DNA of 64,000 nt from the NCBI RefSeq assembly GCF_014873535.1, contig NZ_JADBEF010000001.1:8184001-8248000 (forward strand), written 5' to 3'. Below, in pieces: positions 9,549 through 17,330 of this stretch (position 1 is its first letter; every line of letters starts with the position of its first letter). Under the pieces are notes generated by a model. That model made no database searches and was not told the DNA's origin. It saw nothing but the letters and a program-made list of their open reading frames with translations. Made by a program: the position numbers and the translations under genes. The stretch comes from Nonomuraea africana (GTDB lineage: Bacteria; Actinomycetota; Actinomycetes; Streptosporangiales; Streptosporangiaceae).

Positions 9549-10246
9549 CAGCCGTCCTTTCCGTTGTTCTGGGAGCAGCACCCGCTCGACGTCGAACCCG
9601 GTGCGGCGATGACAGGGGCGCAGCAGCCGTCTCCGCGCCAGGCCTCGCGGCCTTCCTTGACCGCCACCGCGGCGATCACGAGCGCGGCGATCGGGTCGGC
9701 CCAGGACCAGCCGTACAGGCTGTTGAGCGCCAGCCCGACCAGGAGCACCGCCGACAGGTAGGTGCACAGCAGCGTCTGCTTGGAGTCGGCCACGGCCGAG
9801 GCGGAGCCGAGCTCGCGGCCGGCGCGCCGCTGGGCGGCCGACAGGAACGGCATGACGACCAGGCTGACCGCGGCCAGGATGAGGCCGGGCGTGGAGTGGT
9901 CGGCCGCGCCTGCCCCGAGCAGGGCGCGTACGGCGTCGAAGGTGACATAGGCGGCCAGCGCGAAGAACGACAGCGCGATGACACGCAGCGCGGTCCTCTC
10001 GCGCTTCTCGTGGTCGGCGCCGGAGAACTGCCAGGCGACGGCGGCCGCCGAGGCCACCTCCACGATGGAGTCCAGGCCGAAGCCGATCAGCGCGGCGGAG
10101 GAGGCGACGGCGCCGGCGGTGATGGCCACCGCGGCCTCGATCACGTTGTAGGTGATGGTGGCGGCGACCAGCAGCCGGACCCGGCGCCGCAGCACCTCGC
10201 GCCGCTCGGCGGCCGGCCCGGCACCGGGCAGGTTCAGCGCTGTCAT
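9548..10246 (-). CDS. Cation transporter, cation-diffusion-facilitator-like
   Basis: 232 residues with about six hydrophobic segments. It matches the short CDF-like transporters paired with ArsR regulators (TYNVIEAAVAITAGAVASSAALIGFGLDSI, EVASAAAVAWQF, VADSKQTLLCTYLSA, WADPIAALVIAAVAVKEG). The GLDSIVE and AD-K/WADP acidic positions correspond to CDF metal sites. The Cys-rich C-terminus (GDGCCAPVIA, SSGCCS) could bind soft metal. The start overlaps the ArsR stop (10243/10246), so the two form an operon with the DUF3703 gene. Likely role: export of Zn, Cd or similar from the cytoplasm under ArsR control. The metal is not determinable from sequence. Confidence 0.85.
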   Translation of the reverse strand: MTALNLPGAGPAAERREVLRRRVRLLVAATITYNVIEAAVAITAGAVASSAALIGFGLDSIVEVASAAAVAWQFSGADHEKRERTALRVIALSFFALAAYVTFDAVRALLGAGAADHSTPGLILAAVSLVVMPFLSAAQRRAGRELGSASAVADSKQTLLCTYLSAVLLVGLALNSLYGWSWADPIAALVIAAVAVKEGREAWRGDGCCAPVIAAPGSTSSGCCSQNNGKDG

Positions 10247-10617
10247 GACGGCCCGTCACCGGCCAGGCCGGGCATCGGGCACAGCTCGACCGCGTGGCCG
10301 GTGGCGGCCAGCAGTTGCTCGGCCGAGGCCAGCAGGTCCATCAGCTCCGGACGGGTCAGCGCGTAGAACGACTGCCGTCCTTCGGCGCGGAAGTCGACCA
10401 GCCCGCAGTCGCGCAGACAGGCCAGGTGCTTGGAAACGGTGGACTGGGCCAGCCCGAGTTCGCCGGTCAGATCCACCACCCTCGCCTCGCCCCGAGCCAG
10501 CCTGGCCACGATGCGCAGCCGGGTCTCGTCGGCCAGGGAACGGAACAGCGCCGCCGCGGGCGGCAGGCCCGCCGCGATGTCGGCACTCACGCACCGGCCA
10601 CCATCATCAATCGCCAT
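10243..10617 (-). CDS. ArsR/SmtB-family metal-sensing repressor
   Basis: 124 residues starting at the ATG at 10617. A winged helix-turn-helix occupies about residues 20-95 (LFRSLADETRLRIVARLA, LGLAQSTVSKHLACLRDCGLV, EGRQSFYALTRPELMDLL). Two candidate metal thiols are Cys68 and the C-terminal ELCPMPG cysteine, with Cys9 near the N-terminus, reminiscent of CmtR/CadC-like sensors. It heads an operon with the transporter and DUF3703 protein through ATGA overlaps. A dyad 15 bp upstream of its start (10632-10647) is the probable binding site. Expected behaviour is de-repression on metal binding. Confidence 0.88.
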   Translation of the reverse strand: MAIDDGGRCVSADIAAGLPPAAALFRSLADETRLRIVARLARGEARVVDLTGELGLAQSTVSKHLACLRDCGLVDFRAEGRQSFYALTRPELMDLLASAEQLLAATGHAVELCPMPGLAGDGPS

Positions 10618-10630
10618 ACAGCGATGATAA

Positions 10631-11533
10631 CTACATCTGGTGATGTATCGACAAGTCCAAACAGCACCGGACGAAGTCCTGGACGATCGGGTTGGCGTCG
10701 TCGGCGGGCGCCCAGGCCACCCCCACCTGGGTGGGAGCGACCCCGGTGACCGGCCGGTAGACGACACCGGGACGCGCATAGAAGCGGGCCGACGACTCGG
10801 GGGCGAGGGCCACGCCGTACCCGTTGGCGATCGCGCTGAGCCAGTCGTCGGGCTGGTCGGTGACCGCGCCCACGCGGACCGGATGCCCGTCACGCTCGTC
10901 GGTGGCCAGCCAGTAGTCCCGCCACCGGCCCGACTCGGCCGGGGCCGCCACGAACGGCTCGTCCCACAGCTCCCTGAAGGCGATCACCTCCCGCGCGGCG
11001 AGCCGGTGCGACGAGGGGAGCACCACCCAGCGGGCCTCGGTGAACAGCACCTCGACCCGCAGCTTCTCCTGTCCGGGGAAGGGCAGGCGCAGCAGCGCGA
11101 CGTCGACCTCCCCGTCGGCGAGCCCGGCGGACGGGTTCGACCACGCCGCCTGCCGCATGTCGGCCCGCCAGCCCGGACGGCGACGCGCGAACGCCGCGAT
11201 GATGTCCTGGGTGGCCTCGTTGGCGGCGCTGGCCACGAAGCCGACCCGCAGCACCCGGGCCTCCCGGCTGGCCGCGCTCCTGGCTTCGTGCAGGACCCGC
11301 TCCCAGTCGGCCAGCAGCGCCGGTACCCGCTCCGCCAGCGCCCTGCCGGGTTCCGTGAGCGTCATGCCGGCCCTGGACCGCGTGAACAACCGCATGCCGA
11401 GCAGGGTCTCGAGCTGCTTGATCTGCTTGGTCAGCGCGGGTTGCGACACGAACAACCGTTCCGCGGCCCGGGTGAGGGTCCCCTCCTCTGCCACTGCGGC
11501 GAAATAGCGCAGCAGCCGCGTGTCGACATCCAT
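10631..11533 (-). CDS. LysR-family transcriptional regulator
   Basis: 300 residues, the standard LTTR length. The N-terminal HTH covers residues 1-62 (DTRLLRYFAAVAEEGTLTRA, ERLFVSQPALTKQIKQLE, LGMRLFTRS). The C-terminal periplasmic-binding-type effector domain covers about 90-295 (VLRVGFVASAANEATQDII, GEVDVALLRLPF, WVVLPSSHRLA, AIANGYGVALAPES). It is transcribed away from the DoxX-like gene, with only about 90 bp between start codons. It therefore probably controls that divergent gene and itself. The effector is unknown. The gene runs directly into the ArsR cassette and its final codons contain that cassette's operator. Confidence 0.9.
   Translation of the reverse strand: MDVDTRLLRYFAAVAEEGTLTRAAERLFVSQPALTKQIKQLETLLGMRLFTRSRAGMTLTEPGRALAERVPALLADWERVLHEARSAASREARVLRVGFVASAANEATQDIIAAFARRRPGWRADMRQAAWSNPSAGLADGEVDVALLRLPFPGQEKLRVEVLFTEARWVVLPSSHRLAAREVIAFRELWDEPFVAAPAESGRWRDYWLATDERDGHPVRVGAVTDQPDDWLSAIANGYGVALAPESSARFYARPGVVYRPVTGVAPTQVGVAWAPADDANPIVQDFVRCCLDLSIHHQM
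10632..10647. promoter_or_regulatory. Putative ArsR operator, inside the last codons of the LysR gene
   Basis: TACATC-TGGT-GATGTA is a perfect 6-bp inverted repeat 15 bp upstream of the arsR-like ATG, the usual position and size for an ArsR/SmtB operator. It overlaps the 3' end of the upstream LysR coding sequence (stop at 10631-10633). Confidence 0.55.
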
Positions 11534-11542
11534 GCCGCAAGG

Positions 11543-11559
11543 TTATAGACGCAGGTATT
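11543..11559. promoter_or_regulatory. Candidate LysR-type binding dyad
   Basis: The stretch GGTTATAGACGCAGGTATT contains an ATA-N8-TAT dyad with the T-N11-A spacing class of LTTR boxes. It starts 10 bp from the LysR ATG and lies between the divergent genes. Weak by itself; the position is what supports it. Confidence 0.35.
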
Positions 11560-11625
11560 GGACGCCAACGGGGAGGGCGGCGAGATTTGACGGAGGACGC
11601 GAGCCGCCGAACGGAGATCGAGCGC

Positions 11626-11976
11626 ATGTTCACCGCCTATGTCGTCGTCACCCTCGTCACGATCGTGACCAACCTGGGGGCGGCCATCGCCGACTTCCAG
11701 AAGGCGGCGTTCGTCCTGGCCAACTCGGCGCGACTGGGGATTCCGCAGAAGTGGCTCCCGATGCTCGCCACGCTGAAGGCCGCCGGAGCGGCCGGGCTGG
11801 TGGCCGGGCTGCTGGGCGTGCCGTACATCGGCACCGCCGCCGCGATCGGGCTCGTCGTGTTCTTCGTCGGCGCGGTGGCCCTCCACGTTCGGGCCCGCGA
11901 GTTCAGGAAGATCGCCATTCCCGGCGGCTACCTGGCGCTGGCCGCGGCCTCGCTCGCCCTGGGAGTAGTGCCTTAG
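11626..11976 (+). CDS. DoxX-like small membrane protein
   Basis: 116 residues from an ATG with GGAG nine bases upstream. An in-frame TTG at 11587 is less likely. Four hydrophobic segments are arranged as in the DoxX-like family (FTAYVVVTLVTIVTNLGAAI, WLPMLATLKAAGAAGLVAGL, GTAAAIGLVVFFVGAVALHV, GGYLALAAASLALGVVP). The FRKIAIPGGYLA loop is typical of LysR-linked actinomycete members. DoxX relatives are linked to quinone or thiol redox chemistry, but no biochemical role can be given here. It is divergent from, and probably regulated by, the LysR gene. The stretch 11977-12199 holds no convincing gene. Confidence 0.8.
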   Translation: MFTAYVVVTLVTIVTNLGAAIADFQKAAFVLANSARLGIPQKWLPMLATLKAAGAAGLVAGLLGVPYIGTAAAIGLVVFFVGAVALHVRAREFRKIAIPGGYLALAAASLALGVVP

Positions 11977-12199
11977 GTTCGGCGCTGCGCGGCATCGGCG
12001 TCAAGGCATTCGTCGACGCCGCGGTGGCCGCGTTTCCCGTCTGATCCCGCTACGTGATCGGCGCGCGCTTTCTTCATCGGCCTGCTGGCGCTTCCGTCGG
12101 CGAACGCACACTTCGGCTGACTCGGCTTTCAATGCGGGGCCGTACTACCGTCATAAGCCGGTACGGCGTGCGTGGCCGTACGAACGATGCGGAAACGAG

Positions 12200-13267
12200 G
12201 TGAGCCCGCTGGACGGCGCGCGGCAGGCGGTTGAGGAGGGCATCGCGACGGCGGTCCTGGCAGCGGACGAGGACGCGTTCGGCGAGCTCGCCGAGCGGTA
12301 TCGGCATGAGTTGCGCGTCCATTGCTACCGGATGCTCGGATCGTTCACCGACGCGGAGGACCTCGTGCAGGAGACGCTCCTGCGAGCCTGGCGCAAGCGG
12401 GAGAGCTTTGAGGGCCGGTCCACGTTCCGGGCCTGGCTGTACCGGATCGCCACGAACGCGTGCCTGGACGCCCTGGCGGGCCCGGCCCGCCGCCGGGAGG
12501 TCGCGATGGCGGCGGACGGCGCGGGCGGCCCGGCGAGCTCGACGCTGGCGGAAGTCACCTGGTTGCAGCCCTACCCGGACGAGCTGCTGAACCTGGCGGC
12601 GCCCGACGACGGCGAGCCGGATGCGGTGGTGATCGCCCGCGAGACCATCGAGCTGGCGTTCCTGGCCGCGATCCAGCATCTTCCGCCGCGGCAACGGGCG
12701 GTGCTGATCCTGCGGGACGTCGTCGGCCGGCCCGCCCAGGAGACGGCCGAGACGCTGGAGATGAGCGTCGCCTCGGTCAAGAGCGCGTTGCAGCGGGCCC
12801 GTGCGACGCTGCGCGAACAGCTGCCCGAGCGGCGCGCGGACTGGGGCGCGGCCACTCGGCCCAGTGACGCCGAGCGTGCCCTGCTCCACCGGTACATCGC
12901 AGCCTCCCAGCAGGCCGACCTGTCGGCTCTGGCCGCGCTGCTGCGCGAGGACGCCCGGCAGACCATGCCACCGGCGCACCTGGTGTTCAACGGCTTGGCG
13001 GCGATTCTCGACATGTGGCGGCCGGTCCTGGAGGGCGACCAGGCCTGGGGCGACTGGCGCGCCGTGCCGCTGGCGGTGAACCGCCAGCCCGCGGCGGCGA
13101 ACTATGTGCGCAGGTACGGCGAGCCCGTCTACACCGCGATCAACATCGACGTCCTGCGCATCGAGGACGGCGTGATCGCCGAGATCACCACATTCGGCCC
13201 GGAACAGCTGCCCGCCTTCGGCCTTCCACTCACCCTGGATCAATGTGACCTAGATCACATTCGCTGA
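12200..13267 (+). CDS. ECF sigma factor with C-terminal SnoaL-like domain (SigG/SigX5-type)
   Basis: 355 residues starting at a GTG. Sigma region 2 spans about residues 20-95 (FGELAERYRHELRVHCYRML, DAEDLVQETLLRAWR, STFRAWLYRIATNACLD). Region 4 spans about 145-205 (LPPRQRAVLILRDVVGR, ETLEMSVASVKSALQRAR). The C-terminal 130 residues form a SnoaL/NTF2-like domain (ERALLHRYIAASQQADL, TMPPAHLVFNGLAAI, INIDVLRIEDGVIAEIT). In such ECF groups the fused NTF2-like domain replaces an anti-sigma factor and modulates activity in cis. No anti-sigma gene follows, consistent with this. The final codons contain a CRP-type palindrome serving the next gene. Confidence 0.92.
   Translation: MSPLDGARQAVEEGIATAVLAADEDAFGELAERYRHELRVHCYRMLGSFTDAEDLVQETLLRAWRKRESFEGRSTFRAWLYRIATNACLDALAGPARRREVAMAADGAGGPASSTLAEVTWLQPYPDELLNLAAPDDGEPDAVVIARETIELAFLAAIQHLPPRQRAVLILRDVVGRPAQETAETLEMSVASVKSALQRARATLREQLPERRADWGAATRPSDAERALLHRYIAASQQADLSALAALLREDARQTMPPAHLVFNGLAAILDMWRPVLEGDQAWGDWRAVPLAVNRQPAAANYVRRYGEPVYTAINIDVLRIEDGVIAEITTFGPEQLPAFGLPLTLDQCDLDHIR
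13244..13259. promoter_or_regulatory. CRP/GlxR-type palindrome
   Basis: TGTGA-CCTAGA-TCACA has perfect consensus half-sites and near-perfect flanking symmetry (AA/TT on both sides). It sits inside the last codons of the sigma-factor gene and 73 bp upstream of the ATG at 13333, so it could control that downstream gene through a Crp-family regulator. Confidence 0.6.
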
Positions 13268-13332
13268 CCGATTCCTTCTCGCCAGTCCGCCCGTCATATG
13301 GGCGACATCGAGGTACGAGAAAGGAAACGGCC

Positions 13333-13782
13333 ATGGCGGAGAACAACGACCACACGCACGTCGCGCAGCCCGACGAGCAGATCAAGGCCCTGGGCCGGCT
13401 GGTCGGCTCCTGGCGGGTGAGCGGCGGCACGGAGGGCACAGTCACGTACCGCTGGCTGGACGGGGGCTTCTTCCTCATCCAGGATGTCGAACTGGAGCAG
13501 TACGGCCAGCGGATCACCGGTATCGAGGTGATCGGGAGGGAGAAGCCGTTCGGCGCGGACAAGGCAGGCGAGGACATCAAGACCCGCTTCTACGACAACC
13601 AGGGCAACACCTTTGACTACGTGTACGAGCTCGAGGGCGACACGCTGACCATCTGGGGTGGCGAGAAGGGCTCCCCGGCGTACTACCGGGGCACCTTCAG
13701 CACCGACGGCGACACGGTTTCGGGCTCGTGGGTCTACCCGGGCGGCGGCGGCTACGACTCCGTCATGACGAAGATCAAGTAA
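13333..13782 (+). CDS. Small beta-rich conserved protein (DUF1579/calycin-like)
   Basis: 149 residues from an ATG with AGAAAGGAAA upstream. No signal peptide or TM segment. The pattern LGRLVGSWRVSGGTEGTVTY, WLDGGFFLIQDVEL, TRFYDNQGNTFDYVYEL, YYRGTFSTDGDTVSGSWVYP resembles the GxW-type lipocalin-like/DUF1579 family of single-domain beta barrels. These are often co-located with sigma factors that have SnoaL tails or with SRPBCC genes. The ligand is unknown. It lies directly downstream of the ECF sigma gene with a CRP-like site in between and is probably transcribed from its own promoter. Confidence 0.72.
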   Translation: MAENNDHTHVAQPDEQIKALGRLVGSWRVSGGTEGTVTYRWLDGGFFLIQDVELEQYGQRITGIEVIGREKPFGADKAGEDIKTRFYDNQGNTFDYVYELEGDTLTIWGGEKGSPAYYRGTFSTDGDTVSGSWVYPGGGGYDSVMTKIK

Positions 13783-13970
13783 GTGCCGGTCTGGATCACC
13801 CGGAACCGACAACGTTCAGGTGTGTCCTACGTGGCATTCATCGAACAGCAGGCCATCTGGTCCTGAGTGACTGCGGTTGACGCCTGGGCGCCCGGCGCTC
13901 ACCGCACGATGATCACGGCCAGATGTGCGTTACCACTCGCCTGGGCTCTTCGTGTCCCAGGACAGACGGG

Positions 13971-14326
13971 GTCCTCCACCCGCTGAGCCCAGAGGACCTC
14001 GCCCCCTACCTGGCCCCGTACCCCACCCGCGACAGCCGCCGCCCCTGCAGTGGGCCCGCTCCCTGCCCCTGGACGGCGACCCCGCCGACGTGGCCGAACG
14101 TGTCGCCGCCTACGACACCTGGCTGGCCACCAGCCCGGAAGTGCCCAAGCTGCTGCTCACCTTCGACTCCTCACCCACCCTGCTCATCACTCCTGAGGTG
14201 GCTGCCTGGTGCAAGGACCACATCGCCGCGCTCCAGATCGAGCACGTCGGACCGTCCGGCCACCACGCCACCGAAGACCAGCCCGAGGCGATCGCAGCCG
14301 CGATCACCAACTGGGCACTCCGCTGA
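13971..14326 (+). pseudogene. Haloalkane dehalogenase, 3' fragment with a frameshift
   Basis: Two frames together encode the C-terminal third of an alpha/beta-hydrolase haloalkane dehalogenase. The first reads VLHPLSPEDLAPYLAPYPTR then DSRRP, up to about 14045. The second continues LQWARSLPLDGDPADVAERV, VPKLLLTFDSSPTLLITPEV, IEHVGPSGHHATEDQPEAIA. The GHHATED segment contains the catalytic-base histidine of the family. Restoring one C in the C-run at 14043-14046 joins the frames exactly (RRP-LQWAR). The N-terminal two thirds, including the nucleophile, are absent. This is a decayed gene. The following 3' DNA contains an IS21 scrap, which suggests an IS-linked rearrangement. Confidence 0.75.
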
Positions 14327-14444
14327 GCCGCGGAAGGAATCTCGGTGCACAAGCTCACGAGAAGCCGCTCGTCCTGTCTGCCCAGCTGATCACGTCCGTG
14401 ATCGCGAGCGGCCCGGCCCTCGCCGGTCGAGGCTTGCGGCGGCG

Positions 14445-14513
14445 GTGCTTGTGGTCGCCTCCAACCGCGAGCCGGACGAGTGGTTGGCCATGATGCGACT
14501 TTACGACCAGTAG
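14445..14513 (+). mobile_element. IS21-family istB helper ATPase remnant
   Basis: The frame reads VLVVASNREPDEWLAMM followed by RLYDQ and a stop. SNREP-EWL-MM is the diagnostic motif of IstB/IS21 ATP-binding helper proteins (usual length 250-270 residues). Only 22 codons survive. The flanking stretch 14327-14599 otherwise contains no gene. It marks an old IS21 insertion between the dehalogenase fragment and the monooxygenase gene. Confidence 0.5.
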
Positions 14514-14599
14514 TCCTTTCCTCGTGGCAACCAGGAGGTCCCTCGCCCCCGCAAAGGGCAGGGCATTCGATAGAGATAGCTGGCCGGAAGGAGAGCGAG

Positions 14600-16252
14600 A
14601 TGTCCGCGACGGGCCTGGTCGACACGGAAACGACGACGGACACCTTGATCGTCGGTGCGGGACCGGTCGGGTTGATGATGGCGGCCGAACTGCGCCGCCA
14701 CGGCTCGACCTGCCGGATCATCGATCGCCTGACCCGGCCCACCGGCTGGCCGAAGGCCATCGGGATCCAGCCGCGCACCCTGGAGATCTGGGAACAGATG
14801 GGCATCGTCCGGGAGGCGATCGACGCAGGGCTGTGGCTGCGCGGTCAGCTCGTCTTCACGGATGGCAAACCGGGCGACCCCATCGACCTTCAGGTACCCG
14901 ACGGTACCTACGGGTTCCTCGCCCTGCCGCAGTACGACGTCGAGCGCATCCTGACCGAGCACCTGGAACGCCTCGGCACTGCCGTCGACCGTGGCGTCGA
15001 GCTGCGCGCCTTCACCCAGGACGCCGACGGGGTGAGCGCGACCCTCACCCGGCCGGACGGATCGACGGAGACCGTCCGCGCCGGCTACCTGGTCGGCTGC
15101 GACGGCGCCCACAGCGTGGTGCGTCACGGCCTGGGCCTGATCTTCGAAGGCGACCGTTTCCCCGAGGAGTACATGCTCGGCGATGTCGAGGTGGACTGGT
15201 CCATGCCCCCCGGCTACGCCCTGCGCTTCCTCGCCGAAGCCCCCGGCGGCGGGCAGGACGTGCTGGTCTGCGTTCCCCTGCCGGGCCGTAGCCGCTACCG
15301 CCTGTCGATGCTCGCCCCACCCGAGCTGCGCCAGGCGACCGGCCCCGAGCATGGGATGGCCGGCGACCGTCCCGGCCCTGAACTCGGCCAGATTCAGGCG
15401 GTGGTCGACCGGCTCGTCCCCGGAAAGCCGGCGGTGGGCAACCTGCGCTGGTCGTCGCTGTTCGGCATCAGCCACCGCATCGTCGACCGCTACGGCGTGG
15501 GCCGGGTGTTCGTCTGCGGCGATGCCGCCCACATCCATCCGCCGACCGGCGCTCAGGGCGCGAACACCGGCATGCAGGACGCGTACAACCTCGCCTGGAA
15601 GCTCGCCCTGGCCCTGCGCGGGCTGGCCGCCCCCGAGTTGCTGACCACCTACGACGCCGAGCGGCGACCGGTGGGTGAGGAGGTGGTGGGGCGGACCGTC
15701 CGCTATGCCCGTACCCAATCAATCGGCGAGGCCGGTGACACCGTCCGGACCGGGCTCGCCCGTGAAGGCCAGCTTCTGGTCGCCTACCCCGACAGCCCGC
15801 TGTCCAGTGCGGCGCTGGACTTCCCGGATGCCCTCAACGACGGCCCCTGTCCGGGTGAGCGCGCCCCGGATGTCCATGGCCTGACGCAGGAGGGCCTCGG
15901 CTTCCCGGTGCGTCTGTTCGAGCTGCTCCATGCCCCGTGCCACACGCTGATCCTGTACGCCGACGCCATGGCGGCTCAGGAGGGGCTGGGTGGCTTCGAG
16001 GCGCTGGCTTCGCAACTACGCGAACGCTGCGCCGGGCTCCTCCGCGTCTACGCCGTCCTCGCCGCTGACGCCCCGCAACCCGATCTGGTGGGCGTGCCGG
16101 TGCTGCGCGATGGCTCGGGTGCGTTTCGCGCCCGGTACGCGGTCGCCCGGAGTGCCGCGTACCTGATCCGCCCGGACGGATACGTTGGCTTCCGCGCCCA
16201 GCCGGTGAAGTTCGAGTCCATCACCGCACACCTGGAGCGCACCTTTACATGA
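14600..16252 (+). CDS. FAD-dependent aromatic monooxygenase (PheA/TfdB/RdmE-type)
   Basis: 550 residues from an ATG with AAGGAG seven bases upstream; the longer open frame to 14480 has no such site. The Rossmann FAD motif GAGPVGLMMAAEL is at 19-31. The DG motif VGCDGAHSVVR is near 170. The GD motif VFVCGDAAHIHPPTGAQGAN is near 305-320, followed by the family's NTGMQDAYNLAWKLAL. The C-terminal 150 residues look like the thioredoxin-like tail of phenol-hydroxylase-type flavoproteins. It should hydroxylate an aromatic or polyketide substrate using NAD(P)H and O2. No pathway genes are adjacent, so the substrate is open. It sits in a zone of decayed mobile DNA and may have been acquired. Confidence 0.9.
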   Translation: MSATGLVDTETTTDTLIVGAGPVGLMMAAELRRHGSTCRIIDRLTRPTGWPKAIGIQPRTLEIWEQMGIVREAIDAGLWLRGQLVFTDGKPGDPIDLQVPDGTYGFLALPQYDVERILTEHLERLGTAVDRGVELRAFTQDADGVSATLTRPDGSTETVRAGYLVGCDGAHSVVRHGLGLIFEGDRFPEEYMLGDVEVDWSMPPGYALRFLAEAPGGGQDVLVCVPLPGRSRYRLSMLAPPELRQATGPEHGMAGDRPGPELGQIQAVVDRLVPGKPAVGNLRWSSLFGISHRIVDRYGVGRVFVCGDAAHIHPPTGAQGANTGMQDAYNLAWKLALALRGLAAPELLTTYDAERRPVGEEVVGRTVRYARTQSIGEAGDTVRTGLAREGQLLVAYPDSPLSSAALDFPDALNDGPCPGERAPDVHGLTQEGLGFPVRLFELLHAPCHTLILYADAMAAQEGLGGFEALASQLRERCAGLLRVYAVLAADAPQPDLVGVPVLRDGSGAFRARYAVARSAAYLIRPDGYVGFRAQPVKFESITAHLERTFT

Positions 16253-16420
16253 AGGCCCCGCTGCGTGTGCACTGCGATCACCGGCCGACTCGCCGTCACC
16301 TGCAGATCTCCCAGTACGGCCACTGCGGCAACCGCCCTCCGGGGAGAAGGACGGTACGGCGCCGGATCGTCGACCTCGTCGAGCTGCGCCAACAGCTCCT
16401 GTGGAGCGCGGGCGAAACCG

Positions 16421-17077
16421 TTACTCGAACGGATAGCCGATCTCCCCGAGATCGGCCCGGACGTCGCGCAGGCCGATCTCGGGGTTCAGCGCTCTGACGA
16501 CCTCTTCTGTGAGCGGCCGGAGCGCGAAGATGTGCGCGACCGGCTCCACCGGCACGGGCGGCTCCTCCTCGTCAGTGGCCGACCATGCCACGTAAGCCGC
16601 TGGTGAACGATCGAGGAGCAGGTCGAACATCCAGTCCGAGCCGTCCCTCTCATAAGTGGCGCGCCCCGTGCGCCAGCCGTCGTCCGATGTGGTGCGCCAC
16701 AGGCAGCAGGTGATGGCCGGGACGTCGTCGAGGGTGAACGCCACCTCGTCGAGCTGCGGCCTGAACACCTCGGGAACGTCGTCGACCACGCCCGGCCAGG
16801 GGCGGAGGTCATCACTGGCGAACGGCGAGACGGGCGACTCGTGGTCAAAGCCGCGGATGTACACGCCGGCAGGGCAGAACACAATGGAGTAGTCATCGCC
16901 CGCACCGCTGCGCCATGAGGCCATCTCCTCCCCGGGCGCCCAGTCGGAGTCGAAAGAGTAACCGCGATACTCCCATTCCGGGCTGCGTATGGTGTCCACC
17001 ATGGCCAGAGCGCGACAGTGGTCGCGCAGGGCCTCGACGGGCGGCAGAGCGGTGGCGACCTGGTGCACGTTCTTCAT
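16421..17077 (-). CDS. Hypothetical protein, acidic and soluble
   Basis: 218 residues from the ATG at 17077 (MKNVHQVATALPPVEAL). No signal peptide, membrane segment or known motif. The sequence is Trp- and Asp-rich with a repeated short-strand pattern (SPEWEYRGYSFDSDWAPGEE, DYSIVFCPAGVYIRGFDHES, VDDVPEVFRPQLDEVAFTLD, FALRPLTEEVVRALNPEIGL). This looks like an SMI1/KNR4-like or SUFU-type small accessory protein, but I cannot assign it. No clear ribosome site upstream. Stretch 16253-16420 downstream holds nothing recognisable. Confidence 0.6.
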   Translation of the reverse strand: MKNVHQVATALPPVEALRDHCRALAMVDTIRSPEWEYRGYSFDSDWAPGEEMASWRSGAGDDYSIVFCPAGVYIRGFDHESPVSPFASDDLRPWPGVVDDVPEVFRPQLDEVAFTLDDVPAITCCLWRTTSDDGWRTGRATYERDGSDWMFDLLLDRSPAAYVAWSATDEEEPPVPVEPVAHIFALRPLTEEVVRALNPEIGLRDVRADLGEIGYPFE

Positions 17078-17330
17078 GCGGAGATGTCTAGTGCACGGCA
17101 CTGACACTGCGGGCGGTATCAAGCGGGCTCCCGCACAGTCGAGACCAGGCTCGACTTTCGTTCGTGGAGCGGGTGAGGGGATCGAGCCCACGCTACTGGA
17201 TGGCTTGGCTTGGTCCGCTTAGCGATCACGGCCGGTATTTCTGCAGCGACCTGATCAGCGGAGCGAAAGTCCACCGTCGCCGGGCGGGGCTGCGGCATGT
17301 TCCCCGGCCGTCGCCGCAGACCGGCTCCGC

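Noticed and set aside
11977..12044. LysR C-terminal remnant after the DoxX-like gene
   Set aside because: The phrase VKAFVDAAVAAFPV before a stop resembles LysR tails, but it is too short and too compositionally biased to call.
16253..16420. Small plus-strand ORF overlapping the monooxygenase stop
   Set aside because: No homology, Arg-rich shadow composition, and it runs antisense into the 218-aa hypothetical gene.
17164..17215. Third copy of the tRNA-Gly 3' end
   Set aside because: GGAGCGGGTGA and ATCGAGCCCACGCT recall the tRNA tail, but alignment needs gaps and several mismatches. It may be an old scar, but I cannot support it.
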